From positions 558,001-622,000 of the forward strand of contig NZ_CP015164.1 of assembly GCF_001766235.1 (NCBI RefSeq): 64,000 bases of DNA, in the 5' to 3' direction. Under the pieces are notes generated by a model. That model made no database searches, was not told the DNA's origin, and saw only the letters and a list, made by a program, of their open reading frames with translations. The stretch's first letter is position 1, and each line of letters begins with the position of its first letter. The translations under genes were made by a program, and so were the position numbers. Shown one piece after another: positions 1 to 8,829 of this stretch. This DNA comes from Acetobacter ascendens (GTDB taxonomy: Bacteria; Pseudomonadota; Alphaproteobacteria; Acetobacterales; Acetobacteraceae).

Positions 1-3000
1 ACCCGTGCCGTGGGAGATCACCATAGGCACGGCACCCAGCATGGCGGCAAGGGTTGTCATCAAAATAGGGCGAAAACGCAGCGTGGCAGCGGTGCGGATG
101 GATTGCAGGGAGTCCATGCCATGCACACGTTCGGCTTCCAGCGCGAAGTCGATCATCATGATGGCATTTTTCTTCACAATACCAATCAGCAGTACAATGC
201 CGATAATACCCATAATATCCAGATCCACGCCTGCAATCATTAGCGTAAGCAGCGCACCAATGGCGGCGGAGGGCAGGGTGGACAAAATGGTAACCGGGTG
301 CACAAAGCTTTCGTACAGAATGCCCAACACGATGTACACGGCTATCAGCGCCGCAGCCACAAGGAACAGCTCGTTGCTGAGTGAGCCTTCAAACGCTGCC
401 GCAGTGCCTTGGAACGATGTCTGGAAGGCGGAGGGCAGACCTATTTCTTTTTCTACCTTGCGGATGGCGGTCGTTGCATCCCCCAGCGCGTAACCATCGC
501 TCAAATTGAAGGAAATGGTGGTGGCGGGGAACTGCCCAAAATGCGTGAGCAGCAGGGGGGCTGTTTCCTGCGTAACGGTGGTAACAGCAGCCAGCGGCAC
601 CAACCCGGAGGTGGGCGAACGCGTGGGGCCAGAAACACTTTCCCCCGAATTGCCGCTGATACCCGGCAGATAAAGTTGGGAGAGTGAGGTCAGGTTGGTC
701 TGAAACTGCGAGTCTGCTTCCAGAATAACGCGATACTGGTTGGACTGCGTATAGATGGTGGAAATCTGCCGCTGGCCAAAGCTGTCATACAGCACGTTAT
801 CAACGGTTTGCGGCGTAATGGAATAGCGCGCCCCAGTGGCTCTATCCAGCGTAACCTTTGCCACCAGCCCAGATGCCTGCAAATCCGATGTGACATCAGA
901 AAGCGCAGGTTCCTGCTTTAGGCGGTCCAGCAGTTTGGGCACCCATGTTTCAAAGGCACTGTATTCGGGGTTTTCCAACAGGAACTGGTATTGCGTGGCT
1001 GTAACCGTTGTATCCAGAGAGAGATCCTGAATAGGCTGCATATACAGTTTGATACCGGCGACCTGTGCGGTTTCATCTGCCAGGCGGCGGGCAATTTGCG
1101 CTGCGGTACTTGTACGGTCATCATGCGGTTTGAGGTTAATGAGGAACCGGCCCTGATTGAGCGTAGCGTTCTGCCCATCTACCCCAATAAAGGAAGAAAG
1201 CGAGACCACATCCGGGTCTTTCAGCAGCACTTTGGCAAGTTCCTGCTGATGCTCCTTCATGCTCTCAAAAGAGATGGTTTGTGAGGCAACGGAGATGCCC
1301 TGAATAACCCCTGTATCCTGCGCAGGAAAGAACCCTTTGGGGATAACCCACGCCAGCACACCCGTAAGCACCAGTGTGCCCACGGCCACGCACAGGGTGA
1401 GCACACGGTGGGCCAGCACCACATCCAGTATGCGGTCATACCCGGCAATCAGTTTTTCCGTGTAATCTTCCATCCGGGCAGACCAGCGCTGGAATGCCGT
1501 TGTGGCAGAGCCAGCATCATGCACACGTTCGGAAAGAATGCGCGCACACATCATCGGCACCAGCGTAAGCGAGACCACAGCAGACAGAATGATGGTCACA
1601 GCCAGCGTAAGCGCAAATTCATGGAACAGGCGGCCCACCACATCCCCCATGAACAGCAGCGGAATCAACACCGCAATCAGCGAGATTGTCAGCGAGATAA
1701 TGGTAAAGCCAATTTCCCCAGCCCCTTTCAAGGCGGCTGTCATCCGGTCTTCTCCTGCTTCCACGTAGCGGGAGATGTTTTCGATCATGACAATGGCATC
1801 ATCCACCACAAAGCCGGTGGCGATCGTAAGCGCCATGAGCGACAGATTATCCAGCGAGAAATCCAGCAGATACATCACTGCCAGCGTGCCGATAATGGAA
1901 AGCGGCACAGACAGGCTGGGAATAATGGTGGCAGGGATATTGCGCAGGAATACAAAAATAACTGCCACAACCAGCGCGAGAGATAAAAACAGTTCACCCT
2001 GTACATCGGATACAGAAGCGCGGATGGTGGTTGTGCGGTCTGTCAGCGGGGTAATATCAATACCCGGAGGTAGTGTTTCCCGCAGGGCAGGCAGGGTGGC
2101 CTTTACGTTATCCACCACGGAAATCACGTTGGCGCCGGGCTGGCGCTGCACGTTCATGATGAGCGCAGGTGTCAGGTTAGACCACGCCGCAAGCTGCGTG
2201 TTTTCTGCGCCCACAACCACGGTTGCCACATCACGCAGGCGGATGGGGCCGCTGTTCTGGTAGGCAATAACCTGATTAAGCAGCACATCTGCGCTGGTAA
2301 TCTGCCCATCCACCTGCAACGTGGCGGCCTTTTGCGGGCCATCAAACGTACCGGTAGGGGAGTTTACGTTCACGTTGCCAATGGTGGTGCGTAACGTGTC
2401 CAGATCCATCCCATAGGATGTGAGCTTGGGAATGTTCACCCGCACCCGAATAGCCTTGCGGTTGCCACCAGAAAGCGTCACCAACCCCACGCCAGAAATC
2501 TGGCTGATTTTCTGTGCCAGACGCGTATCCACATAGTCTTCCACTTCGGGTAGCGGAATGGTGGAGGATGTAATGCCCAGCGTAAGCACAGGTGTATCAG
2601 CCGGGTTTACCTTGGCGTAAACCGGAGGGGCTGGCAGGTCTGTTGGCAGCAGGGAATTGGCTTGGTTGATAGCTGCCTGAACTTCCTGTTCCGCCACATC
2701 GATAGAGGTATCCAGTGCAAAGCGCAGGGTAATAACCGATGCTCCGCCAGATGATCGTGATGTCATCTGGTCTAGCCCCGGCATTTGGCCAAACTGGGTT
2801 TCCAGCGGAGCGGTAACAGAGGTAGACATCACATCCGGCCCGGCACCGGGGTAGAATGTTTCAACCGTAATGGTTGGATAATCTACCTGAGGCAGGGCGG
2901 AAACGGGCAGAAAATGGTAGCCCAGCAGGCCAGCCATAAAAATGGCCAGCATAAGCAGAGTAGTGGCAACCGGCCTGCGAATAAAAAGGGCTGATGGGTT

Positions 3001-3003
3001 CAC
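1..3003 (-). CDS. RND multidrug efflux permease (MdtB/MdtC-like), 3' end beyond the window
   Basis: Inner-membrane proton antiporter of a tripartite efflux pump. The frame is open for about 1000 codons from 3003 to the left edge; RND permeases are about 1030-1040 residues, so only the last 30-40 are missing. The N-terminus ([20 protein letters not shown]) is the classic first transmembrane segment of the family. The TM4 pair Asp-Asp, in [14 protein letters not shown], lies near residue 402 and is the proton-relay site in AcrB. Two large periplasmic loops separate the membrane blocks. The start is GTG and overlaps the TGA of the upstream membrane-fusion gene in a 4-base GTGA, so translation is probably coupled. 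Residue pattern resembles MdtB/MdtC/MuxB more than AcrB. A second RND subunit could follow outside the window. Confidence 0.93.
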   Translation of the reverse strand, partial: MNPSALFIRRPVATTLLMLAIFMAGLLGYHFLPVSALPQVDYPTITVETFYPGAGPDVMSTSVTAPLETQFGQMPGLDQMTSRSSGGASVITLRFALDTSIDVAEQEVQAAINQANSLLPTDLPAPPVYAKVNPADTPVLTLGITSSTIPLPEVEDYVDTRLAQKISQISGVGLVTLSGGNRKAIRVRVNIPKLTSYGMDLDTLRTTIGNVNVNSPTGTFDGPQKAATLQVDGQITSADVLLNQVIAYQNSGPIRLRDVATVVVGAENTQLAAWSNLTPALIMNVQRQPGANVISVVDNVKATLPALRETLPPGIDITPLTDRTTTIRASVSDVQGELFLSLALVVAVIFVFLRNIPATIIPSLSVPLSIIGTLAVMYLLDFSLDNLSLMALTIATGFVVDDAIVMIENISRYVEAGEDRMTAALKGAGEIGFTIISLTISLIAVLIPLLFMGDVVGRLFHEFALTLAVTIILSAVVSLTLVPMMCARILSERVHDAGSATTAFQRWSARMEDYTEKLIAGYDRILDVVLAHRVLTLCVAVGTLVLTGVLAWVIPKGFFPAQDTGVIQGISVASQTISFESMKEHQQELAKVLLKDPDVVSLSSFIGVDGQNATLNQGRFLINLKPHDDRTSTAAQIARRLADETAQVAGIKLYMQPIQDLSLDTTVTATQYQFLLENPEYSAFETWVPKLLDRLKQEPALSDVTSDLQASGLVAKVTLDRATGARYSITPQTVDNVLYDSFGQRQISTIYTQSNQYRVILEADSQFQTNLTSLSQLYLPGISGNSGESVSGPTRSPTSGLVPLAAVTTVTQETAPLLLTHFGQFPATTISFNLSDGYALGDATTAIRKVEKEIGLPSAFQTSFQGTAAAFEGSLSNELFLVAAALIAVYIVLGILYESFVHPVTILSTLPSAAIGALLTLMIAGVDLDIMGIIGIVLLIGIVKKNAIMMIDFALEAERVHGMDSLQSIRTAATLRFRPILMTTLAAMLGAVPMVISHGTG

Positions 3004-4235
3004 TTTGCTGCGGAATCCGATGCTGGGGTGGTTTGTGCAGGAATGGTGACTTTAATGCCAGCGCGCAGATGATCTGTGCCATCTGTTACAACCTTGTCAC
3101 CATCCTTCAGGCCGGTGGAAACAACAATGTTGGTGCCATCTGATGTGCCCGTGGTAACGGGCCGCACCTCAACAGTGTTATCGGCCTTTACAACGTAAAC
3201 AAACAGGCCGGTGGGGCCGGTTTGCACGGCTGTAGTGGGCAGCAGCAGCACGTTGTTAAGTGTTTTGACCAACAGACGAGCATTTACAAATTGATTGGGG
3301 AATAGATGCTCATCTGTGTTGGGGAAAATGGCACGCAGGCGCACGGTGCCGGTGGAGGTATCTATTTCACTATCTAACGTGCTGACGGTGCCATCAGCAA
3401 TTTTTTGCGTGTTGGAACTGTTCCATGCCTCTACGGGAAGAGACTTTTGAGTGCGTAGTTCTTCCGCCACTTCTGGTAGCTGATCCTGCGGCAACGTGAA
3501 GATAACGGAGATAGGCTGCATCTGCGTGAGAATAGCCAGCCCGCCAGATTGGCCTGCCGTAACGTAGTTGCCCTTATCCACGGCACGTATGCCAATGCGG
3601 CCATCTACAGGTGCAATAATATGGCAGTAAGTGATCTGGAGCTTCTGGTTATCCACCAGTGCCTGATCGGATTTTACAGTGCCTTCTAGCTGCTGCACAA
3701 CAAACTGCTGATCCTTGGCGGTTTTGGCATCAATACTGTCTTGCCGGATCAGGCGCTGGTAACGCGCGCTATCAACGCGTGCCTGCGCAAGCTGCGCCTT
3801 ATCTGCGGCAAGCTGTCCTTCATATTGGGCCAGTTGCACCTCATAGGGTCGGGTGTCTATCAGTGCCAGCAGATCGCCTTTGTGAACGTGCTGTCCTTCC
3901 GTAAACAGCACGTTCATCAGGTAGCCTTCCACGCGGGTTTGCACGGTCACGTTGGTAATGGGAATAACCGTTCCCAACTCAGTAAACACCACGGGCATGG
4001 CACCACTATGCACCGTTTGCACGGCAACCGGCTGCCCCTGAGATGCATCTGCAGTTTGGTGTTTGCCTTTTTTATGCGTTCCGCTGCTGGTGTCTCCATG
4101 CGGGCGCAGGAAGGCAAAGGCCAGTACGCACGCACCTGCCAGAGCTATGCCTGCAAGTAACATCCGTTTTTTACGGGGAGGGCGCGGAGATGGTGAAGAC
4201 GGAGAAGCGGGAGAGGCTGGCTGATGTTCATCCAT
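3000..4235 (-). CDS. Periplasmic membrane-fusion (adaptor) protein of RND pump, MdtA-like
   Basis: HlyD/AcrA-type adaptor linking the RND permease to an outer-membrane channel. 411 residues, usual for the family. A Pro/Ser-rich cytoplasmic tail (1-22) precedes one membrane anchor (about 25-43), followed by a Lys/His-rich linker. The lipoyl halves ([18 protein letters not shown] and [20 protein letters not shown]) flank a short alpha-hairpin, and the beta-barrel and membrane-proximal domains follow. It is anchored by a transmembrane helix rather than a lipobox. Its stop overlaps the RND start by 4 bases. It lies 175 bp downstream of the MFS gene on the same strand, so the three may form one operon. 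No regulator gene is adjacent. Confidence 0.93.
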   Translation of the reverse strand: MDEHQPASPASPSSPSPRPPRKKRMLLAGIALAGACVLAFAFLRPHGDTSSGTHKKGKHQTADASQGQPVAVQTVHSGAMPVVFTELGTVIPITNVTVQTRVEGYLMNVLFTEGQHVHKGDLLALIDTRPYEVQLAQYEGQLAADKAQLAQARVDSARYQRLIRQDSIDAKTAKDQQFVVQQLEGTVKSDQALVDNQKLQITYCHIIAPVDGRIGIRAVDKGNYVTAGQSGGLAILTQMQPISVIFTLPQDQLPEVAEELRTQKSLPVEAWNSSNTQKIADGTVSTLDSEIDTSTGTVRLRAIFPNTDEHLFPNQFVNARLLVKTLNNVLLLPTTAVQTGPTGLFVYVVKADNTVEVRPVTTGTSDGTNIVVSTGLKDGDKVVTDGTDHLRAGIKVTIPAQTTPASDSAAK

Positions 4236-4410
4236 GTGGCGCGCTGCGTATTACCTAAAAAATAAGGAATGTTGGTTCAGACAGGAAAATAAAGGCCAGA
4301 ATAAGGTTTTATAATCCGTCTGAAAAAATTGATATGTGTCGGAAAGCAGAAAATCCTGCTTTCACCGTAAAACGTACCACATGGATATGGGAAGGGCTTG
4401 TTACGTTTTT

Positions 4411-5805
4411 TTAGCGCTTGTTTCCGCTCATGGATGCCCCGGCAGAAGGTGCAAGGCGTGCGGCAAAAGGCACAGCCAGAAGAGATACAGCCCCGGTTGC
4501 CAGAAAACCTGCGGAAAAATCACCCAAAGTGGGTGTTGTGTGTCCATATATTTGCCCCAGCACCGTAAGTGTGCCTGCAGCAATACATATGCCAGCAGAA
4601 AGCATAATCTGCTGCATGGTAGAATACAGGCTGGTTGCCGCACTCATGTTGTTTGCAGGTACATCCGCATAGGCAATGGTGTTGTAAGCAGAAAACTGGA
4701 TAGCTTGAGCAGCCCCGGTGCATGCCAGAATAAGCGAGAAAAGCCACAATGCATGCGGCAGCCGAAAGCTGGCCACCAGTGTAAACACCACTGCGGCGGA
4801 AACACCATTAAACATCAGCACCTTGCGGAAGCCCCAGCGCCGCAAAATGGCTGGCACAAAGGGACGTGTTATTAACGCACCGATAGGCGCCGTAAATGTG
4901 ACCAGCCCGCTTTGCGCAGCATTCAGCCCCATGCCGATTTGCAGAAAGGACGGCATGAGAAAGGGCAGGGAACCCACAGCCACGCGTGAAGCCGCGCCAG
5001 CAAAAACAGAAATCCGAAAAGTGGGAATACGCATCAGCCGGAAGTCCAGCAATGGCGCGGGAACACGAAAGGCATGGATGCAATAAACTGCCATCAGCAG
5101 GCTGCCCGCGCCAAGCAAGGCCAAGCGCAGGCTGATTGAGCCTTCTGCGTGGCTGAACAGTTCTGCAAAAACAGAAAGCAAAGCCAGCCCGCCCCCCGCC
5201 AGCACCATGCCTTTTAAATCAAACGGAGGGGGTGAGGGTTCGTAAATTTGGGGAATGAAGCGCCACGTTAACCCCAGCCCGATCAGTCCTATGGGAATGT
5301 TGAGGTAAAAATTCCACCGCCATGAAAACCATGTGGTGATAAATCCGCCCACTACCGGGCCTAACAAAGGGCCAAGCGTTGCGGGTAGCATCATCCATGT
5401 CATGGTGCGCACAAGCTGATTACGCGGTGTGCTGCGGATAATCACCAGCCGCCCTATGGGCACCATAAGAGCGCCGCCAATGCCTTGTAGCGTGCGCATG
5501 CAGGCCAGAAAGGGAAGGGAGTTTGCCTGGGCGCAAAACAGGGAGCTGGCTACAAAAATGCAAATAGCCACCATCAGTACAGAGCGGCTGCCCAATCTGT
5601 CTGCCAAGGCGCCAGAAGCCGGTATGAAAATGGCCAGCCCAATAATATACGATGTGAGCGCAACAGAGGTTGCAACTGTATCAACGTGTAAACTGTTAGC
5701 GATAGAGGGCAGAGCTGTTGCCAGAATGGTGCCATCAAGCTGTTCCATAAACATCATGGAGGCAACGATCAGGGCGGTGAACTGCGCTTTGGTCGGGCGT
5801 GGCAT
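4411..5805 (-). CDS. MFS transporter, DHA2 family, MdtD-like
   Basis: Proton-coupled drug exporter of the major facilitator superfamily. 464 residues, hydrophobic throughout. LDGTILATALPSIA at about 23-36 is the DHA2 motif in TM1, and the motif A equivalent GALADRLGSR lies at about 65-74. LQGIGGALMVPIGRLVI and LGPLLGPVVGGFI (motif C type) match E. coli MdtD. MdtD is encoded with mdtABC in enterobacteria, so finding an MdtD-like gene before MdtA-like and MdtB-like genes supports a related efflux unit, here with the order D-A-B. Substrate cannot be told from sequence. The ATG at 5805 faces the divergent csbD-like gene across about 110 bp. Confidence 0.88.
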   Translation of the reverse strand: MPRPTKAQFTALIVASMMFMEQLDGTILATALPSIANSLHVDTVATSVALTSYIIGLAIFIPASGALADRLGSRSVLMVAICIFVASSLFCAQANSLPFLACMRTLQGIGGALMVPIGRLVIIRSTPRNQLVRTMTWMMLPATLGPLLGPVVGGFITTWFSWRWNFYLNIPIGLIGLGLTWRFIPQIYEPSPPPFDLKGMVLAGGGLALLSVFAELFSHAEGSISLRLALLGAGSLLMAVYCIHAFRVPAPLLDFRLMRIPTFRISVFAGAASRVAVGSLPFLMPSFLQIGMGLNAAQSGLVTFTAPIGALITRPFVPAILRRWGFRKVLMFNGVSAAVVFTLVASFRLPHALWLFSLILACTGAAQAIQFSAYNTIAYADVPANNMSAATSLYSTMQQIMLSAGICIAAGTLTVLGQIYGHTTPTLGDFSAGFLATGAVSLLAVPFAARLAPSAGASMSGNKR

Positions 5806-5917
5806 GCCTAGTCAGAAACGTGTTTTTGCGGTCTGATGCAACCTATGATCCTGCAAGCACTGTTTTGTTACGGCAAGCAGGCGGGCAGGATTGCACTCAA
5901 AGTTTAAGGAAAAAGTC

Positions 5918-6223
5918 ATGGCTGAAGATAAAATCAAAAATGTTGAAAGCAAGGTTGAAGGCGCAGCAACAGATGCCAAAGGCCATGTGAAGGATGCTGT
6001 GGGCGGTCTGACAGGTAACATTGGCATGCAGGCTGAAGGCAAGTTCGATCAGTTTGCTGGCCACATGCAGCAGGATTTTGCAGACCTGTATGAAGAAGGT
6101 GAAGGCGTGCTGGAAAAGGCAGCTACCTTTGTGCGGGATAAGCCCTTGCTTTCATTGGGTATTGTGTCTGCTATCGGCCTTGTTCTGGGCTGGCTGATCT
6201 TCCCCCGCCGCAAGCGTTCTTGA
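5918..6223 (+). CDS. CsbD-like small stress protein with ElaB/YqjD-like C-terminal membrane anchor
   Basis: 101-residue protein. I start it at the ATG at 5918 because AAGGA lies 7 bases upstream; the open frame extends back to a TTG at 5891. Residues 1-60 (KIKNVESKVEGAATDAKG, then GNIGMQAEGKFDQFAG) resemble the CsbD fold, a general-stress protein family of unknown biochemistry. The C-terminus (VRDKPLLSLGIVSAIGLVLG, then a Phe-Pro-Arg-Arg-Lys-Arg tail) is a single hydrophobic helix ending in basic residues, as in ElaB/YqjD (DUF883) ribosome-associated inner-membrane proteins. Seen: the two-part architecture. Inferred: a membrane-tethered stress protein. It is monocistronic, divergent from the MFS gene, with rnhB following 109-124 bp later depending on that gene's start. 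Confidence 0.8.
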   Translation: MAEDKIKNVESKVEGAATDAKGHVKDAVGGLTGNIGMQAEGKFDQFAGHMQQDFADLYEEGEGVLEKAATFVRDKPLLSLGIVSAIGLVLGWLIFPRRKRS

Positions 6224-6239
6224 AAAATTAGTTTACCGG

Positions 6240-6328
6240 GACTCTTGCGCTCCTAGGTAAAAAATGCTTCTCCTTCTCTGCGGAGTCGCAGTTGATGCGA
6301 CTCGGTTAATTTAGCCGAGTCGCATCAA
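6240..6328. promoter_or_regulatory. Cluster of four GANTC sites in nested inverted repeats before rnhB-ccrM
   Basis: GANTC, the CcrM target, occurs at 6240-6244, 6283-6287, 6299-6303 and 6317-6321. The last three form overlapping dyads: GAGTCGCA (6283-6290) pairs with TGCGACTC (6296-6303), and TTGATGCGACTCGG (6292-6305) pairs perfectly with its complement at 6315-6328. The two hairpins share an arm, so they are mutually exclusive. In Caulobacter the ccrM leader also carries GANTC sites whose methylation lowers transcription. An autoregulatory methylation switch is therefore a reasonable inference. I found only a half CtrA box (TTAA at 6306-6309), not a full TTAA-N7-TTAA. Confidence 0.75.
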
Positions 6329-6347
6329 ATGGATGGAAAGAGGGGCA

Positions 6348-6980
6348 ATGCCGGACTTTACGCGGGAACAGCAGCTGGGTGGCCGAGTGGCCGGGGTAGA
6401 TGAAGTGGGCCGTGGCCCGCTAGCAGGCCCCGTGGTTGCTGCCGCAGTGGTGTTTGGCGCTGGTGTACCTGCTGATCTTGCCGCCGTTATTGATGATTCC
6501 AAAAAATTAAAACCAGCTGTGCGCGAAGCCATAGCGGAACGCCTGCCACAGGTGCCGGGTATTGAAATCGGCATTGGGGCGGCTTCTACTTCGGAAATCG
6601 ATAAGCTGAACATCCACCATGCAGCCCATCTGGCTATGCAAAGGGCGGTAGGCCGTCTGCCGCGCCTGCCAGACCACGTGCTGGTGGATGGCAACAAGCT
6701 GCCGGATTTTGGCTGCGCTGCACAGGCCATTGTGGGTGGAGACAGGGTAAGCCTGTCTATTGCCGCTGCATCTATTGTGGCCAAGGTGGTGCGTGATCGG
6801 GCTATGGCCCGGCTGGATGCGCGCTGGCCTGATTACGGCTGGGAGAAAAACGCGGGCTACGGCACGGCTGTTCATCGCAAGGCGCTGATCAGCGTGGGTA
6901 TTACACCGCACCATAGAAAGACGTTCGGCACAGTGCGCCGGCAGCTAGAAGAACATTATTCGGCGGAGAAGCAGGTATGA
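6348..6980 (+). CDS. rnhB: Ribonuclease HII
   Basis: Endonuclease that cuts the RNA strand of RNA/DNA hybrids and removes single ribonucleotides from DNA. The [19 protein letters not shown] block near the N-terminus holds the first two acidic metal ligands of the DEDD set. VLVDGN and the later KVVRDRAM and [10 protein letters not shown] blocks are also typical of the family. About 210 residues, normal length. The start is uncertain: ATG at 6333 has no Shine-Dalgarno and sits 4 bases after the hairpin, whereas ATG at 6348 is preceded by AAAGAGGGG at short spacing and gives the usual N-terminus. The stop overlaps the ccrM start by 4 bases (ATGA), so RNase HII and the methyltransferase are co-expressed. 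Confidence 0.95.
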   Translation: MPDFTREQQLGGRVAGVDEVGRGPLAGPVVAAAVVFGAGVPADLAAVIDDSKKLKPAVREAIAERLPQVPGIEIGIGAASTSEIDKLNIHHAAHLAMQRAVGRLPRLPDHVLVDGNKLPDFGCAAQAIVGGDRVSLSIAAASIVAKVVRDRAMARLDARWPDYGWEKNAGYGTAVHRKALISVGITPHHRKTFGTVRRQLEEHYSAEKQV

Positions 6981-8080
6981 GCGGCGCAAAATCAGCATCC
7001 ATGGAACTTCCTCTTGATCAGATCCTCCGTGGTGAATGTGTGGAAACCATGCGTTCCCTGCCTTCTGGCTCCGTGGATTGCGTGTTTGCAGATCCGCCGT
7101 ACAACCTTCAACTGCGTGGAGAGCTGCGCCGCCCGGATGATACGCTGGTGGACGGTGTGGATGATGATTGGGACAAGTTCTCCGATCTGGAAGAATATGA
7201 CCGCTTCACCCGTGCATGGTTGGCAGAAGCCCGCCGCGTGCTGCACAAGGATGGCACAATCTGGGTGATTGGCTCCTACCACAACATCTACCGCATTGGT
7301 GCCATTTTGCAGGATCTGGGTTTCTGGATTCTGAATGATATTGTGTGGCGTAAATCTAACCCCATGCCCAATTTCCGTGGTCGGCGTTTTACGAACGCGC
7401 ATGAAACCCTTATCTGGGCTGCGCGCGGGCAGGATAGCCGCTACCGCTTTAACTATCAGGCCATGAAGGCCCTGAATGATGATGTGCAGATGCGCTCAGA
7501 CTGGTATCTGCCGCTGTGCACAGGCAATGAGCGCCTGCGGAATGAACATGGCTTGAAGCTGCATCCTACCCAAAAGCCGGAAAGCCTGCTGCACCGCGTG
7601 CTGCTGGCCTCCACCACGGTAAACGATGTTATTCTGGACCCATTCTCTGGCACAGGCACCACGGCGGCTATGGCACGCCGGCTGCGGCGGCACTTTATCG
7701 GTATTGAACGCCACCCGGATTACGTAGAAGCTGCCATGGCGCGCGTAGCTGCTGAAACGCCGCTGGAAGCCGATGCCGTGCAGACCACGCAGGATAAGCG
7801 TGAGGCCCCGCGTATTCCTTTTGGCTCATTGGTAGAGCAGGGCGTTATTGCTGCTGGTACAGTGGTGTGTGACAAAAAACGCCGTGTGCATGCCACTGTT
7901 TCACCCGATGGCACGCTGGTAAATGGCACCAAGCGCGGTTCCATCCACAAGCTGGGTGCGCAGCTTACAAATGCCCCTTCCTGCAATGGCTGGACATTCT
8001 GGTATTTTGAGCGTGCAGGGGAATTGTTGCAGCTTGATGTGCTGCGGCAAGAAACACTTCAGAAAACAGCGCAGGCATAA
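6977..8080 (+). CDS. ccrM: Cell-cycle DNA adenine methyltransferase CcrM (GANTC)
   Basis: Orphan beta-class N6-adenine methyltransferase expected to methylate GANTC. 367 residues, close to Caulobacter CcrM (358). Catalytic DPPY at residues 39-42 precedes the SAM-binding FSGTGTT block (about 218-224), the order that defines the beta class. [18 protein letters not shown] is characteristic. A C-terminal domain of about 85 residues ([18 protein letters not shown] onward, containing [10 protein letters not shown] and NGWTFW) is the CcrM-specific extension needed for DNA binding. No partner restriction gene is present. It is translationally coupled to rnhB. Its last codons and stop lie in a long hairpin at 8057-8098, and its leader is dense in its own target sites, so both ends look regulated. 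Confidence 0.96.
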   Translation: MSGAKSASMELPLDQILRGECVETMRSLPSGSVDCVFADPPYNLQLRGELRRPDDTLVDGVDDDWDKFSDLEEYDRFTRAWLAEARRVLHKDGTIWVIGSYHNIYRIGAILQDLGFWILNDIVWRKSNPMPNFRGRRFTNAHETLIWAARGQDSRYRFNYQAMKALNDDVQMRSDWYLPLCTGNERLRNEHGLKLHPTQKPESLLHRVLLASTTVNDVILDPFSGTGTTAAMARRLRRHFIGIERHPDYVEAAMARVAAETPLEADAVQTTQDKREAPRIPFGSLVEQGVIAAGTVVCDKKRRVHATVSPDGTLVNGTKRGSIHKLGAQLTNAPSCNGWTFWYFERAGELLQLDVLRQETLQKTAQA

Positions 8081-8098
8081 CTGCGCTGTTTTCTGAAG
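8057..8098. repeat. 18-bp perfect inverted repeat spanning the ccrM stop codon
   Basis: CTTCAGAAAACAGCGCAG (8057-8074) is followed by 6 bases including the TAA stop and then its exact reverse complement (8081-8098). The RNA would form a very stable hairpin whose loop contains the stop codon. No T-tract follows on either strand, so it is not a standard intrinsic terminator. It could protect the mRNA 3' end, assist Rho-dependent termination, or affect the ribosome at the stop. Confidence 0.85.
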
Positions 8099-8125
8099 CA
8101 TAAGACAATACTTTAAAAACAGATG

Positions 8126-8149
8126 TAAAAAGGCAGCTTTTTAGCTGCC
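8126..8149 (-). terminator. Intrinsic terminator of the ankyrin-like gene
   Basis: Read on the minus strand, GGCAGCT-aaaa-AGCTGCC is followed by TTTTTAC. The hairpin overlaps the last codons and stop of the minus-strand gene ending at 8141 and closes its operon against ccrM. Confidence 0.75.
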
Positions 8150-8734
8150 GCCAAAGCCCAAAAAGCCAACAGAAGGCTGTGCAGTGCCGCCTGTGCTGTC
8201 ATACCGCCGCTCTAGCATTTGCTTCTGTTCATCCTGTTCGTAGCGGGCATTGTTGATGCCGCCAGAAACAACAGGTTCCGCACCACCATCCATGCCGCCA
8301 CCGTAAGAACGTGGATTATCCGCAGGCGTGCGGAGGGACAGTAGCAGAAAGGTAATGGGGTTACGGTTGAGGTCGATAGACATATCCAGCGGTGTCTGAC
8401 CCAGAATGTTGTGCCCGCTTAGATCCGCCCCACGGTTAATAGCATCTTTTGCAGCAGAAATGCTGCCACGGTTGATGGCATCAAAAAGTGCGGCTGTGGG
8501 CTCCACATCCTTGTTAGACTTATCCCCGTCATCTTCATCCAAGCTGGAGGCACCGGGAATATTGGTGGGCGGGGCAGCCTGTTTGGCAGCCTGTGCGGCT
8601 TCCGCCTTTTTGGCGTCTTCAGCAGCAGCAGCTTCATCGCCCCCTTGTGCCTGCGCCCAGACAGGAGTGGTGGCAAAGCAGGCAAAACTGCCCATAAGCA
8701 TGGCAGAAGAAGCAAGGCGGCAGAAACGGGTCAT
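8141..8734 (-). CDS. Secreted/periplasmic protein with short ankyrin-repeat region
   Basis: I start it at 8734, giving MTRFCRLASSAMLMGSFACF and an Ala-X-Ala type cleavage site, a normal signal peptide; the frame extends upstream without coding character. About 197 residues. After an Ala/Lys/Glu-rich linker, DVEPTAALFDAINRGSISAA and INRGADLSGHNILGQTPLDM form roughly one and a half to two ankyrin repeats. The tail is Gly-rich and ends GFLGFGGS. Ankyrin repeats bind proteins; the partner is unknown. It is the last gene of the MoxR operon, 95 bp after the VWA membrane protein, and may be the periplasmic arm of that system (inference). Confidence 0.78.
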   Translation of the reverse strand: MTRFCRLASSAMLMGSFACFATTPVWAQAQGGDEAAAAEDAKKAEAAQAAKQAAPPTNIPGASSLDEDDGDKSNKDVEPTAALFDAINRGSISAAKDAINRGADLSGHNILGQTPLDMSIDLNRNPITFLLLSLRTPADNPRSYGGGMDGGAEPVVSGGINNARYEQDEQKQMLERRYDSTGGTAQPSVGFLGFGGS

Positions 8735-8829
8735 TGTCTGTCCATCATTACACGTATGCGTCATGCTAACACACCGCATAATGGTGTGAAAGTGGAGAGA
8801 CCGCACACCCCACTCTTTCCCTGCTGGTA

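Noticed and set aside
1408..1986. 192-codon plus-strand frame in the RND gene
   Set aside because: Antisense to conserved pump sequence; His/Gln-rich.
6224..6347. Full CtrA box (TTAA-N7-TTAA) before rnhB-ccrM
   Set aside because: Searched by eye; only a half site at 6306-6309 was found, so direct CtrA control is not claimed.
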